Below, piece by piece: positions 1-11,134 of a stretch of DNA of 64,000 nt; positions within the stretch are counted from its first letter, which is position 1; each line of letters starts with the position of its first letter. The notes under the pieces are model-generated. The model searched no databases, was not told the origin of the DNA, and saw only the letters and a list, made by a program, of their open reading frames with translations. The stretch covers positions 31,273,364-31,337,363 of the forward strand of contig NC_068977.1 in NCBI RefSeq assembly GCF_016808095.1. The letters are read 5' to 3'. Origin of the DNA: Vigna angularis (lineage: Eukaryota > Streptophyta > Magnoliopsida > Fabales > Fabaceae). Position numbers and translations under genes: made by a program.

Positions 1-1560
1 TCGAGCGTTCGCATATTTCCGAAGGGTGAGGACGAACGGTCTGCTTATTGAATGCTCGTCCATATACTGATTGTCGAGCGGTTGAGTAGCACGTGAGGTC
101 GATGATGAGCGAAGAGACGAATGCTCGACAATCTAATGGCCGAACGATTGGCCCTAATAGAACGAACGTCGTTGGCGTGAGGGCGGTTTGGACGCTCGAC
201 ACGTGAATGCTTGTCACATGGCTTGTCGAGCTGTATTTGAACGCTCGTTAACAAGGATTGTTGAGTGGGGTTGGAACGCTCGTACACGAGAATTCACGAG
301 CGGTCGAGCAGTGTGGACGCTCGTACACACGAATTGACGAGCGCTTTGCGAACGCTCGCTGAACCAAATGACGAACGCTCTAGGCCGAACGTCAGAGGAA
401 TGCAATGGCCGAACGTTGATGTCGTACGAGGGGCTGAATTGCGGACGTTTCAGGATGAGCGTCATTGACGTACGCGAGGCTGGACGTGCGCAAGACGTGG
501 ATGACGCGATTGTTGCGGAACCGAACGAGACGTGGATGGCGCGATTTTTGCGGAAGACGTGGAGAATGGGTCCGACACGCGGTTTTTTTGGGGGCACCGA
601 AATGGCTTGTCTCCGAGTTTGGGAATTTAGGGTTTTCGGTTCTCATCTCGATTCTGATCCTTGGGGTTTCGATTCCTATGCGAAGAGTTCGCCATTTTGA
701 ATTCGTGAAGGTGGCGAGGGCAGCGACGCAGTGATTTGAAAAAGTGGCGGCGCCGTTGAGCTTTGGGTTTAGGGTTCCTGCTGTTCTCCGATTTTGGGGT
801 ATGGGATTTTGTGGAAATTGGAAAATTAGGGATTTCTGTTGTAATTGGGTTTTCATTGATTGGAATTGTGGTTTTGATCTTCGCAGCGGCGATGATGAAG
901 GCGGCAGCCCTCTTCGACGAAGATTTCCCACGTTTACCGACAAGGGAGACGGTGAAACCAGATACAGTTCCGATGCGTCACAGTCCCTGCATCAGTCTTC
1001 AACCCGTTCTTGAATAATTGGATTGGGACATTGTTGTTTCCTCCAAATGGAAGGGAAAACTGGGGTGACGGCGTCGAGATTAAAAGAGGCAGTGAAAGAA
1101 GTTTTCTCTCCCGCAAAGGGTGTGATTTAGCGGAGGTGCTCAATGGCGCGATTTCGCAGAGGTGCTCGCGGTGGCGTCAATGGCTCGCGGAGGAGATTCC
1201 TGGCAGTGATGCGGCAGTAGCTTTATCTGAAGAAGGGATTCGTCAAGGCCGAGGCTCCTCTCGTGGCTTCTTTGGGTTGGCACTCGGCCCCACGGTGGGC
1301 GCCAAAATGTTTCGGTGTACATTTTCCTGTGTGTCTCTGTTGCTCCTGGATGTCTGGGATGCTTGCATTTCTTCAACTGTTGTCCTTCGTACTCGCCAAA
1401 GGAGGGGGAGGTGCCTGCAAAGATACTCCGACGCTCAAGTCAGATATGAGTTATGGAGCTGAAGCTCAGAAGAGAGTAATTGGATACTGCTCTGAAGTAT
1501 TATTCAGGATCTCTAGAGCCTAAAGAGAACGTACCTGGACTTGGGTCCGGTCACTGTATT
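1..1560. other. CG-richer, transposon-like debris; no convincing gene
   Basis: This stretch is richer in CG than its surroundings and is full of scattered CGTTCG/CGAACG-type words, like the LTR of the Ty3 element at 11.1 kb. Several open frames up to about 180 codons exist on both strands, but they overlap each other, share no recognisable domain and look like chance frames in CG-rich DNA. Around 620-950 the sequence has the TTAGGGTTT-type look of a plant 5' leader. I recognise no protein. It could be old LTR sequence or a captured gene leader. Confidence 0.4.
1408..1446 (+). repeat. Diverged copy of the GTGCCTGCAAA LTR motif
   Basis: GTGCCTGCAAAGATACTCCG followed by ACGCTCAAGTCAG repeats, with few changes, the core of the two LTR-like copies at 32,766 and 41,038. 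Flanking similarity is weak here (a TATTTATAAA-like stretch follows at about 1,557). It probably marks a distant member of the same LTR family. The edges of this copy cannot be set. Confidence 0.5.
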
Positions 1561-4180
1561 TATAAAGAATAAAAATAACCACCTTACCTAAAAGTGTGGT
1601 TAGTGGCTTTGACTGATATTTTAACTGTCTAAAATATCTAAGATATTTATGTTATTACATAAATATCCTTACTACATAACAATATGTAATTATAACTATA
1701 ATTCAAATATCATTACACTAAGACAGCCATTGATGGTATGAATAAATTTCATTAATTACACAGTAAATTTTGTTGTATTAATGGAATTCCTATGTATGAA
1801 TTGAATTCCTGGTAAGTAATTCATTTTAGATAAGATCATGCAAAAGTAAACCTATGGCCATTATAAGTTATAATGTTTATTTTCAGTTTAATTTGATGGA
1901 CCTTTTGATGTGCAAAGGAAATAGGAAATATCTATTGCTATTTATTGCTTATTAAAATGTATGTACACAAACACATCCACGTGATGATAGGTACAATTCT
2001 TTTTCAAAAAGTTGAATTAATTACCATTTACTTTGTGGTCCAATATAACTCAAATAATCCAAAATTAAAAATTCTTTATGACAGGTATGTAACAATGATT
2101 GGTTTAATATTGTCAAATCAAATAACCTTTTATTTTAATTGAAATTAAATATATATAAATTTCTAAAGGGTGTAAAGGACAAGAGTTTTATTAGAAAATA
2201 TTATAAATGCATTCTTACCTTAATTATTATTTAGTTAATTTTTTTACTTGTATACTACTAATTTCTTTTCCCTTCTCATAATTAGCAAGCTTTTGAATAA
2301 ATATGTATGTTTCACTGAAGATAAAAAAAAAATAATATCTCAGATTTGAAACATATAAATCTGTAGTTATTGAAACACATGCATATATTTATAGTTATTA
2401 TATTATATTTTTTAAAAATTGTGATTCCTAACTCATTCATGAATTGAATGTTGGTTTTATTATTTGATACTGATTTTAATAGGTTTCTTATTAATAAACT
2501 GATATCTTGTATTGTTTTTGGCTAAACAAATATATCCTTTAATGTCTAAATTATTGTAGTTTTTCCTAACTTTTTGGATTTGCATATGTATGTTATATGC
2601 AAATTTCATAGAATTGTATATTGGAATGAATTATTGTTTCCATTAAAGCGAATTGTAATTTATACACAAATGTGAATGTGAATGACACATGTTTATGTAT
2701 AAAATACATATCTAGGAAGATTTTATCATGATAAATATTCTATTAAGTAAATAACTATATTGTAATATATTACTTTTAAGCAACATGAACAGAAATATCA
2801 GATACTGAGAAGCCGAAGAAAATTATACCCTAAACCTTGTTTGTGTGTATCCATTTGTATATTTATATTTCTGTATATGTATTTATATATTTTATGGTAT
2901 CTGCGTATTTATATATATATATATATATAATTAAATATTATATTTCAAATGTTTATACTTTTCTACATAATTGTTTTTACTTTCATAATTGTTTTAGATT
3001 ATAGTTACAAAAATAAAAAATATTGATTTTGGCATTTATTTTTCAACTACACATTAGTGAGATTTGTACATATACCGTGCAGAATATTTATTGCGCATTC
3101 ATATAAATAGTTTCATTTCGTTCCTTTTTAATCATTTCTTCAAGCTATATATATTCTCTTTTCATGGCGTAAGCATTTCTCAATCCTCTTTCACCAAAAG
3201 TCAAGATGTTATGAATCAACCCTCCTCTTACATTTTTGTGTCAAAATGTTACGATTTTCGAATTCCGAAGTAATTAGAGTTCTATCTATTTCTTCATGTT
3301 CTTATATTTTCATACTCCTTTGAGATCCCACAAAAATAAACAAATTGTTTTTTTAACAACATACATATATTCATTATCACAAAAAAAAATAATGATAACT
3401 CCACCATTATTTACTTCAATTGAATAGTAATATAAGACATGTCCTAACAAGGCAAAATTTATAACTTACTATACTCATTAAAGCAGTAGGTTTTTCTTTG
3501 TTTTCAATAAGAATACTTTTATTTATTGATATTTCAATTTACAATGTATTAGTCATCTTCGCTATACATTTATTATTTTTTTATAAATATTAATATTTTG
3601 ACTGGTACCTATTTGACATTGGATATTGAATATAACTTCTCATTTAGACTCAATCTTATACTATAGTAATAGTAGTCAATCTTCTTAAATTTGTCGGTCA
3701 ACTTCCAATAGTAAGTTGACTGATGTATTTAAAAATATTAAAAAAAACAAGTTGGACAATTAATTGAAAATGAAAAAATAAAAATGATGGTCACATTATT
3801 TTATTGAAGGTAATAAGAAAAACTAGTATTTTATGTTGAAAATAACGTGGAAATAAGAAAAACAAAAGCAAGCAATAACAAGGTAAAAATACCAAAAGTT
3901 TCCTTGTAATTATTAAAAATATTGGGCTGAGAATATATTTATTTGGCATAGATTGTAAAATAAAAGAGTGGGAGGGAGAGTAAGAGTAGAAACAAGTGTG
4001 TTGTTGATCCATTACCAGATATTTAGAATGAGTTAACTTTTGTATAAAACTAGTTCTAAATTATTCAAACTACACTTTTTCATAATTTTAGTATTTTCTG
4101 ATATCACCTTCAATAATCATTCTTTCACAAACTTCTTTCTTTTTCTTTATCATCTTTCTACTTCATAATAGTTATGAAGA
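1561..4180. other. AT-rich intergenic spacer
   Basis: Strongly AT-rich DNA with short homopolymers and a (TA)n run near 2,909-2,930. Open frames are short (65-75 codons), of low complexity and resemble nothing known. I see no gene, RNA gene or complete transposon. Confidence 0.6.
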
Positions 4181-4185
4181 AACTG

Positions 4186-4193
4186 TATAAATA
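4186..4193 (+). promoter_or_regulatory. TATA box of DUF247 gene 1
   Basis: TATAAATA lies 90 bp upstream of the ATG at 4,283, a usual plant spacing once a short 5' leader is allowed for. Assignment is by motif and position only. Confidence 0.55.
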
Positions 4194-4225
4194 CCATTTC
4201 ATAAAGAAGAAGCCGAGAAGAATTA

Positions 4226-4277
4226 ACCCAAATTAAGCAAAATACCATTGCATATCATCACCCAAATTAAGCAAAAT
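4226..4277 (+). repeat. 18-bp direct repeat in the 5' leader of DUF247 gene 1
   Basis: ACCCAAATTAAGCAAAAT occurs at 4,226-4,243 and again at 4,260-4,277, between the putative TATA box and the start codon. It is probably a small local duplication in the 5' UTR. I do not see it upstream of gene 2. Confidence 0.7.
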
Positions 4278-4282
4278 CCCAG

Positions 4283-5988
4283 ATGGCCTCTCAATCAATC
4301 TTCAGTTCAGAATCCGACCAAGACCATTGGGTCATCCGAATCAATCAAATGGTGAGTGAAACCCACAACTCAATCTTGAAAAAAATACCTGTTTGCATAT
4401 ACCATGTTCCCAAATCTTTGAGCTCTGCCAAACCAGAAGCATTTTCTCCCCAACTTATAGCCATTGGTCCATACACCCACTTTCGCCCTGAGCTCTATCC
4501 CATGGAAAGGTTCAAGATTTTTGCTGCCAAAGCGGTTCTGGACCACTTCAACAAACACGACCTTAAACAAGTAGTCGAAGAATTCCGCCACACAGCAACC
4601 TTCATCCGTGCTAGTTACCACAAATACTTGGACCTCAAAGATGAAACCTTGTTATACTCCATGGCCATTGATGCTTTGTTCTTGTTGAATTTCTACCACA
4701 ACTATCTCAATGAGAAACTATCTGGCTCTTTCATGATGGGAATAGAAGACCCACTTCAGTTATCTGGTGTGAAGCTAGCTAGGGATGCCACCATAAGGGA
4801 CATCCTCATGGTGGAGAACCAAATTCCAACCTACTCGTTGTTGAAGATCTTGCTGTTTGAAAGCTCCGAACCTGCTCATTCTGTTCAAGAGTACTTGGGT
4901 TCGATGCTCTTGTCATTCTGTCATCAACACTCTCCTCTTAAGTTTACTCACACCATCACTTGCTCTGAAGCTGTATCAAAGCATCACCATGTCTTGGATC
5001 TCATGTACCATTTGGTTGTCTCTCACGCCGTAAAGGCTGAAACACCGATACCTGAACAAGGCGAAGGTATGTGTGGGATAATAGAGAAAATATAAGATGA
5101 TTCAAAATTATCATGGTCTCTATTAATAACCTTCGTGGTAATATTGACTCTACCACAGGTACTTCTGCTGCAGTCCAGAAAAGCTCAAATTATGAAGCCA
5201 TGGCAATTTCCTTTAAGAAAGTTAAAGGTGTATTAACATGGACAGTAGACTCTTTGAACAAGCTGAAGGACGTGAATATTCCTTTTGTGAAACCCGTTAA
5301 ACGACACCTAGATCCAGTGCTAAAAGTTTCCTCTCAACTTGATACTCTTTCATCTCATCCAAAACTTTCTGAAGAAGAAGAAGAAGAAGAAGAAGAAGAA
5401 GAAGAAGATGTAGCTCCTATGATTATCAACATTCCTTGTGTGCGTGAACTTCATTCAGCCGGGGTCTGTTTCAAACCTGTGGAAGGTGGCAACATGGCCA
5501 TTGAATTTGACGAAACTAAGGGCATATTTTACCTCCCTGTGGTGAAACTGGACGTGAACTCTGAAGTGATAATGAGAAACCTTGTGGCTTACGAGGCCTT
5601 GACCCAACCAGACTTTCTCATCTTCACGAGGTACACAGAACTTATGAGGGCAATCGTAGACACTGTGGAGGATGTGAAGCTGCTGATGAAGGCAGGAATC
5701 ATAGAGTCAGGTAGCACTCTCACTGTGGAAGAAACTGAGGAACTATTCAACGGAATGAGCAAATCCATTGGACCCACCAAAACACACAAGTTAGATGAGA
5801 CTATCAATAAAGTGAACAAGTACTACCATGATAAGAGGAAGGCCAACTTCTTCAAGGCCTCAACGGATTATGTGTACAGGTCGTGGAAGTTCTTCACACT
5901 TCTTGCCACCTTTGTTCTCTTGGCCATGACGGCCATTGAAACGTTTTGCGTAGCTTATGATTGTCATAGGTATTTTGCACCCGAATGA
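4283..5988 (+). CDS. DUF247 (UPF0481) family protein, gene 1; two exons
   Basis: The coding sequence joins 4,283-5,066 and 5,159-5,988 (537 aa). The intron (5,067-5,158, 92 bp, GT...AG) splits a glycine codon in phase 1. Without splicing the frame stops at once after GMCGIIEKI. Family hallmarks appear in order: the IPVCIYHVP and IGPY..H...L..ME segment (residues ~35-75), DILMVENQIP (~170), HHVLDLMYHLVV (~240), then in exon 2 IPCVRELHSAGVCF, RNLVAYEAL, an EELFNGMSKSI helix and a C-terminal hydrophobic segment (FFTLLATFVLLAMTAIETF), typical of these membrane-anchored plant proteins. A run of 12 glutamates from a GAA repeat sits in the variable middle. The biochemical role of the family is unknown; some grass members are self-incompatibility determinants. 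The paralogue at 23,148 shares exon structure and 3' flank. Confidence 0.9.
5067..5158 (+). other. Intron of DUF247 gene 1 (92 bp, phase 1)
   Basis: The donor AAG|GTATGT and acceptor CTACCACAG|GT are both conserved in gene 2 (donor at 23,932, acceptor ending 28,703). Splicing restores one continuous reading frame across the DUF247 domain. An ATG inside the intron (5,113) could start a separate frame, but the domain continuity supports splicing. Confidence 0.85.
5371..5406 (+). repeat. (GAA)12 microsatellite coding for polyglutamate
   Basis: Twelve consecutive GAA codons within exon 2 of DUF247 gene 1. The paralogue has seven at 28,915-28,935. The five-codon difference equals the whole difference in predicted protein length (537 versus 532 aa). 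Confidence 0.95.
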
Positions 5989-7453
5989 TGTTGTCATTTT
6001 CTTTTCTACTTTTGCTAGAGCTTGCTGGGAGTGTATCATGTTTCTGCAAAATAAAAAGTACAGCTCAAGTAAGACCTTCATAGAATGTTAGGCAATACCT
6101 TCATAGAATATTGACAATGTACGTTTTAACACAGTTTTTTTCATAATATTTTAATACAGCACACTTATTAATTTTTCATTAAGTTTAGATATATTATAAC
6201 AACAAATATAATAAATTAATAACCAAAATGACATATATTCTATATTAAATTGTTGTTAAAACATCTGTGTTAAAATATTTTTTTCTTAGGATGTTATTAT
6301 GAATGTTTGATGAGTTATCCAACTGAAACCATCAATTATATGATATATATTTCTCTCTTTCGTATACTCCTCAAGTCTGAGTTTAGCTATTACGCTAAGA
6401 ACAGTGGAAAAAAATTCATATAAGTTAAAAGTTTTATATATATACAAAAGGACTTGTAATTGTTAAACTTGATGAGCTTGATTTATGTTAAAGATTATGT
6501 TATCTAGACAATTTATAACTGATATGCGTGTATACAACTAAAAGATAAGTATTTAGGGTTCTTAAAATATACTAACATATATATTATGTTATCATATGTA
6601 GTTAAATTTTCAGAAAAGTAAATATAAAGAATCAGATTGATATGACATTATAATTAAATAGTTAATATATACCGATACAGTTTTACCTCTCTTTCTAGTA
6701 CATAAATTAAAAAAAAAAAATAGTTAAAAAAAAAAAAAAAACTGTAATCAAACTTTTGGGCTATAAGATGATCTCACGAAGTTGTGTGTGAAATTTGTAA
6801 ATAGATAAAGCGGTTTTAGTTTTGTAAATTAATATGACAATTGATTTTGAAAATTGAATTGATGGAGTGTAGTTTGAGATTTTAAATTGTCTGTAATGAC
6901 AAAAAATATAAAAAAAAAAACTTTTAAATTTGTTGTGATAAGAATGGTGTAGGAGATGGGTGGATATGATTGGGATGGAAAGGGAGTTAGGTATAACAAG
7001 ATAATAGATAAAATATGAGAGAAAGAAAATTAACATTGTGTTAGGTTTGGGTGATAAAAGTGTGAAACAAGTGGGCGATAAGAATTTCATGTGGGGTGGG
7101 AGAAAAGACAAATTATAAATTGACTTCACTTAAGACAATATACGTGTACACTTTTCGTTGATACATTTATTATATTTTTATCTTTTTGTTTTATATATAT
7201 ATATATAAAAGAATAATACTTCATTGTATTTAATCACAATCATCATCGAATTTGTTTCAAAGGGTCCAATGATTATCTAAGAAATCATCAAAATGATAAT
7301 TTTTCAAGAAACATAACAATGTACCAAACGATTAAAAATGTAATAATAAGACAACTAAAAATAATTTTAAAAACCAAATAGCTCCCAAAAGTTTAAATGC
7401 ATACAAATTTTAGATAAATAAACTTAAATACATACAAATTTAAATGAATTAAA

Positions 7454-7553
7454 TAATGAGTACAAAGAAATATAAGTGTTATCATATCCTTTTAATTTCA
7501 GAATAATGAGTACAAAGAAATTTAAATGTTATCATATATTTTAAGTTTCATAT
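7454..7553 (+). repeat. 50-bp tandem duplication
   Basis: Two adjacent copies of a 50-bp unit beginning TAATGAGTACAAAGAAAT, differing at a few positions. Non-coding. Confidence 0.8.
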
Positions 7554-8689
7554 TCCTAAAGTTGGACACAAACCTCACCCTTTTATTATTCATACGTAAC
7601 CTGAGAAAACAAATAAAAATAAAACATAGAAAAAATAAAAGTCATTTATGAAATACACAAAGGAAAATATAAAATTATAAAATTGTATTAAGAAATAAAC
7701 TTTAAACCTAACTCAATCTTATAAAAATAATTTATAAGATGAGAATTACATCTACTTTTATTTATATTTATATATATATATATATATATATATTAATTAT
7801 ATTATATTATATATTGACTTTATTTTTAATCGAGGTAAAACTTCTAATAAATTGACTTAACAATAATATTCACCATTTTTCTATCTGTTAAAAAAAGATA
7901 ACACAGAAATATAATCCAAAAATTCCATAATAAAAAATAAACACAAATTTTGGGAGTAAGAACATAAGCATAAGAACCACAAAACACTTCATCTTTATCA
8001 ACCGAACAAATTAATCAAACTAAAATTCAAACAAAAAATTCTTAACTTTTAATTATACTATTCAGTACACAAACCTTGTTTTTGTTTCCTGAAAAAAAAA
8101 ACACTAAAATGTAATTCAAAAATTGCGTGATTGAATAAAGAAAAACACAGATTTTGGAAGTAATAACAAAAACATAAGAACATGAATATTTTGAGAGTAA
8201 GAACAATCTTTAAATAAATCAATAAAAGACCAAAATTTTCATGCCTCATATGCAACACCAATTTGGAAACAATGTCTAAGAAACTTACTTTAAGGTTAGT
8301 CAAAAAACACAGACAAGAAAGCAATACATTATATTTTACAGGATAATGACATTTTAAAGAAATAAAAAAACTAATTCAACAAACTCATAATAGGAGTACT
8401 GAATCTGTCACTAGATTTATTAATGGCAGTATCAAACTATATTAATACTTTCGTGTAATATATGCTACTGTGTGATTGACACTGTTCATAGCATTAATTA
8501 TGTGCCAGATAATAGTATTTGACTACACTACATATTTTGCATGGTGAACAGAATTTTCAAGATTTTCTTATGATTTACTTTTAAAAGAAAAAGTAATTTA
8601 TGTATGAGTTATAAACATTAATTTAGATAAGATAGGTGTGAATACGAATTAACTTCTAGAATTTACTATTTTTTTATCAACAAGGTGTA

Positions 8690-8870
8690 CCTTTGGGTCT
8701 TCTACCTTTCGGTGCAGCCGTCTCTTCACCCGTTACTCTATCATTTGATGTATCAGTTTTCTACCGTTCGGTATAGAGATCCTCGATCGTTCGGTTTAAG
8801 TGTCCTCTGCCGTTCGGTGTAACAGTCTCTTTCACTGTTCCATCTGCTACACAAACTTGGACCCAGTGAA
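8690..8870 (+). repeat. Island of repeated CGTTCGGT words, likely LTR debris
   Basis: A CG-richer patch in AT-rich surroundings with about five degenerate copies of CCGTTCGGT or TTTCGGT spaced 25-45 bp apart. The same word family is common in the LTRs of the Ty3 element at 11.1 kb. I read it as a fragment of an old LTR with an internal repeat; the edges are unclear. Confidence 0.4.
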
Positions 8871-11134
8871 CAACTGAGACAGATCATCACTCCATTCTTC
8901 TTCAGCCGCTCCCTCTATGACTTTCCCCGAAGAGATCAAATTTCTTTAAACTAGTATAAGTTCTTCATCCTTCCCCGCTTAACCCTTATGGGAACCCAAT
9001 GCAGATTCCAAAAGCTAGTCATAAGTTTTTGTTTTCAGAAATAGTGAGGAATACCCAGTTTGGAGAAACTTGTTTTTCATAGCTTTAAACTAATTCCCCA
9101 CGCTACCTACATTTTGGGGTGCTTTTTATAATACTTTTAAATGAATAAAATATACTCTGCAATAAAATATATTTGTGTTTGAAAATTATATTTTTAGCAT
9201 TAAGAGTTGTCCTTTCAGAACTTTTTTAAATTTCTACAATATTCAATATTTTATTATCATATAACTACCGTTATCACATGAATGTATTCATAAAAGCTCT
9301 GTTAAAATAATATTTTATTTTAAATATTAATGACTTAAATTTAATACATAACATATGCAATTCTTAAAGACGGGAAACAATATCATTATTATGTCCTTTC
9401 CACAAAAAGATAGACTAACAAAAGAAGAAAAATGTTTGTTGCGAGGAGGAGAGAGAGAAAAAGTTATCGTCAAAACTGGAAATAAAATAGGCTATTAAGC
9501 CTAATTTTAAAAACTAATAATTGACCTTACAAAATATAGATGGTCCATGCACCTTCAATAAAGTTGTATTTTATTTTTGAAAATATTTATTAATATTAAG
9601 AAATAAATTTTAAACCTTCAACTCTAAAATTAACTTGAAAGGTAAAATTTGTACTCACATATACTCTAAATTCACTTTATCTCGATATAAGATTTTCAAC
9701 CATCAACCTGAATAACTTTCAAACACTTATTTTTTATATCAATTGTTTGAATTATAAGACTAAATTTGAGAAAAGTGGATGAATTAAACAGTCACCAGAG
9801 TAAGATGAAAAGTGATAATTGAATTGATTGATCAATATCACAACAAATTAATTAAAAGATATTTTAGGATACATTGTTTATGACATGTATAATATGCATT
9901 AGAGGTAAAATGAATAGAAAAAGAGAATGAGAGAGAATGATGCACATAAATTTATACTCACTGACTCTCATAAGAGATACACCCATTTACTTAATTTCTT
10001 TGATTAGACAAATCCTTTATATTTTATAATTTTACAAAAATTTTGAAAAATATAATGCACTCTACAAGATTATTCTATAAAATCTTCTACCACCACTCAT
10101 TAAATCATGTATCACAACCAAAACTCTTGACACCCTAGTCAAAGATTAAAACATTAGAAAAATTACAAAAGATGAACAAGTTAACTCGAAAATTTTAAAT
10201 ACAACTTAGAAAAGAATTACAAAAAGCGATTATTATGAGTTTCTAAAACTAAAAGTTTGAATCAAAGAATAAAAAAATAAAGTTTAAAAAAAAACATTTT
10301 GAATCCCAGAATCTCCATCAATAAAAAAAATATTTTCAGAAACAATAATTTTGATTTTGTGTCATTTAATTTTAAAATAGAAAAATATATAAAATTTGGT
10401 ACTTTGAGAATTTTAATTGATTAAAATAAAAATTGTTTTATACAATGCTAAACCTTAAATATAATATTTATAAATATTCTATCTATTTGTATATAGACAC
10501 GATGATGTATCGATGCTAAAACATCATCACAAGATGTTTCTTATTTACATTTTTATGAGATATTATTCAAAATAACAATATTCTATTTAGTTTGACACTT
10601 CATTTTTCAATAATTATAATTTCTTTTAGGGTAAATATATAAAAGAAAAATATGTCAAGAAAACAAAACAGTGGCAGCACATACACATGCCAATGCCAAT
10701 GACATGTGAACTTTGTTTTCGGCATACTAATTTGACTTGGATTGATATTTTATATATAATGACTTTTAAATTGATTAGATTTTTCGTGTGTTGTAGACCG
10801 TTCAATTTATGACGAGCGGATAAACCCTATCCTACGATAAATTTTATTCAATTGGTTTCATTTTATTATTTTATAAAATAATTTAAATGTATTCAGTTTT
10901 ATTTTTATAATAAAGTATTTTAATTACCATTAAATAAAAAATTATATAATGTTAAACAAAATTATTAATTGTTAAAAAAAAATAACATTTCATAATTTTT
11001 GTAGTTATAGAAAATGTAAGTTATTGTTGATTAAAGTCATTCCATTTAAATTCCCTAATTATTTGATCTAACATAGTCATATTTATTCTTAATTAACATT
11101 AAAACTTCAACTAAACTATATATCAATGTGTTTG

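Larger units (their letters stand above)
5989..11134. other. AT-rich intergenic spacer with small repeats
   Basis: The first ~100 bases are the 3' flank of DUF247 gene 1 and match the 3' flank of gene 2 (29,519-29,640); an AATAAA near 6,050 may be a poly(A) signal. The rest is AT-rich spacer with A-runs (6,709-6,741), a 50-bp tandem duplication (7,454-7,553), a (TA)n run (7,765-7,792), a diverged direct repeat (about 7,917-7,980 and 8,108-8,205) and a CG-richer island at 8,690-8,870. No supported gene. Confidence 0.6.

Noticed and set aside
392..943. 183-codon minus-strand frame and several overlapping frames in the first 1.5 kb
   Set aside because: They overlap on both strands, have arginine/proline-rich composition typical of CG-rich chance frames, and no domain is recognisable.
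5113..5158. Separate gene starting at ATG 5,113 (second half of DUF247 gene 1)
   Set aside because: The ATG is inside a conserved 92-bp intron; splicing gives one continuous DUF247 protein, and the paralogue keeps the same junction.
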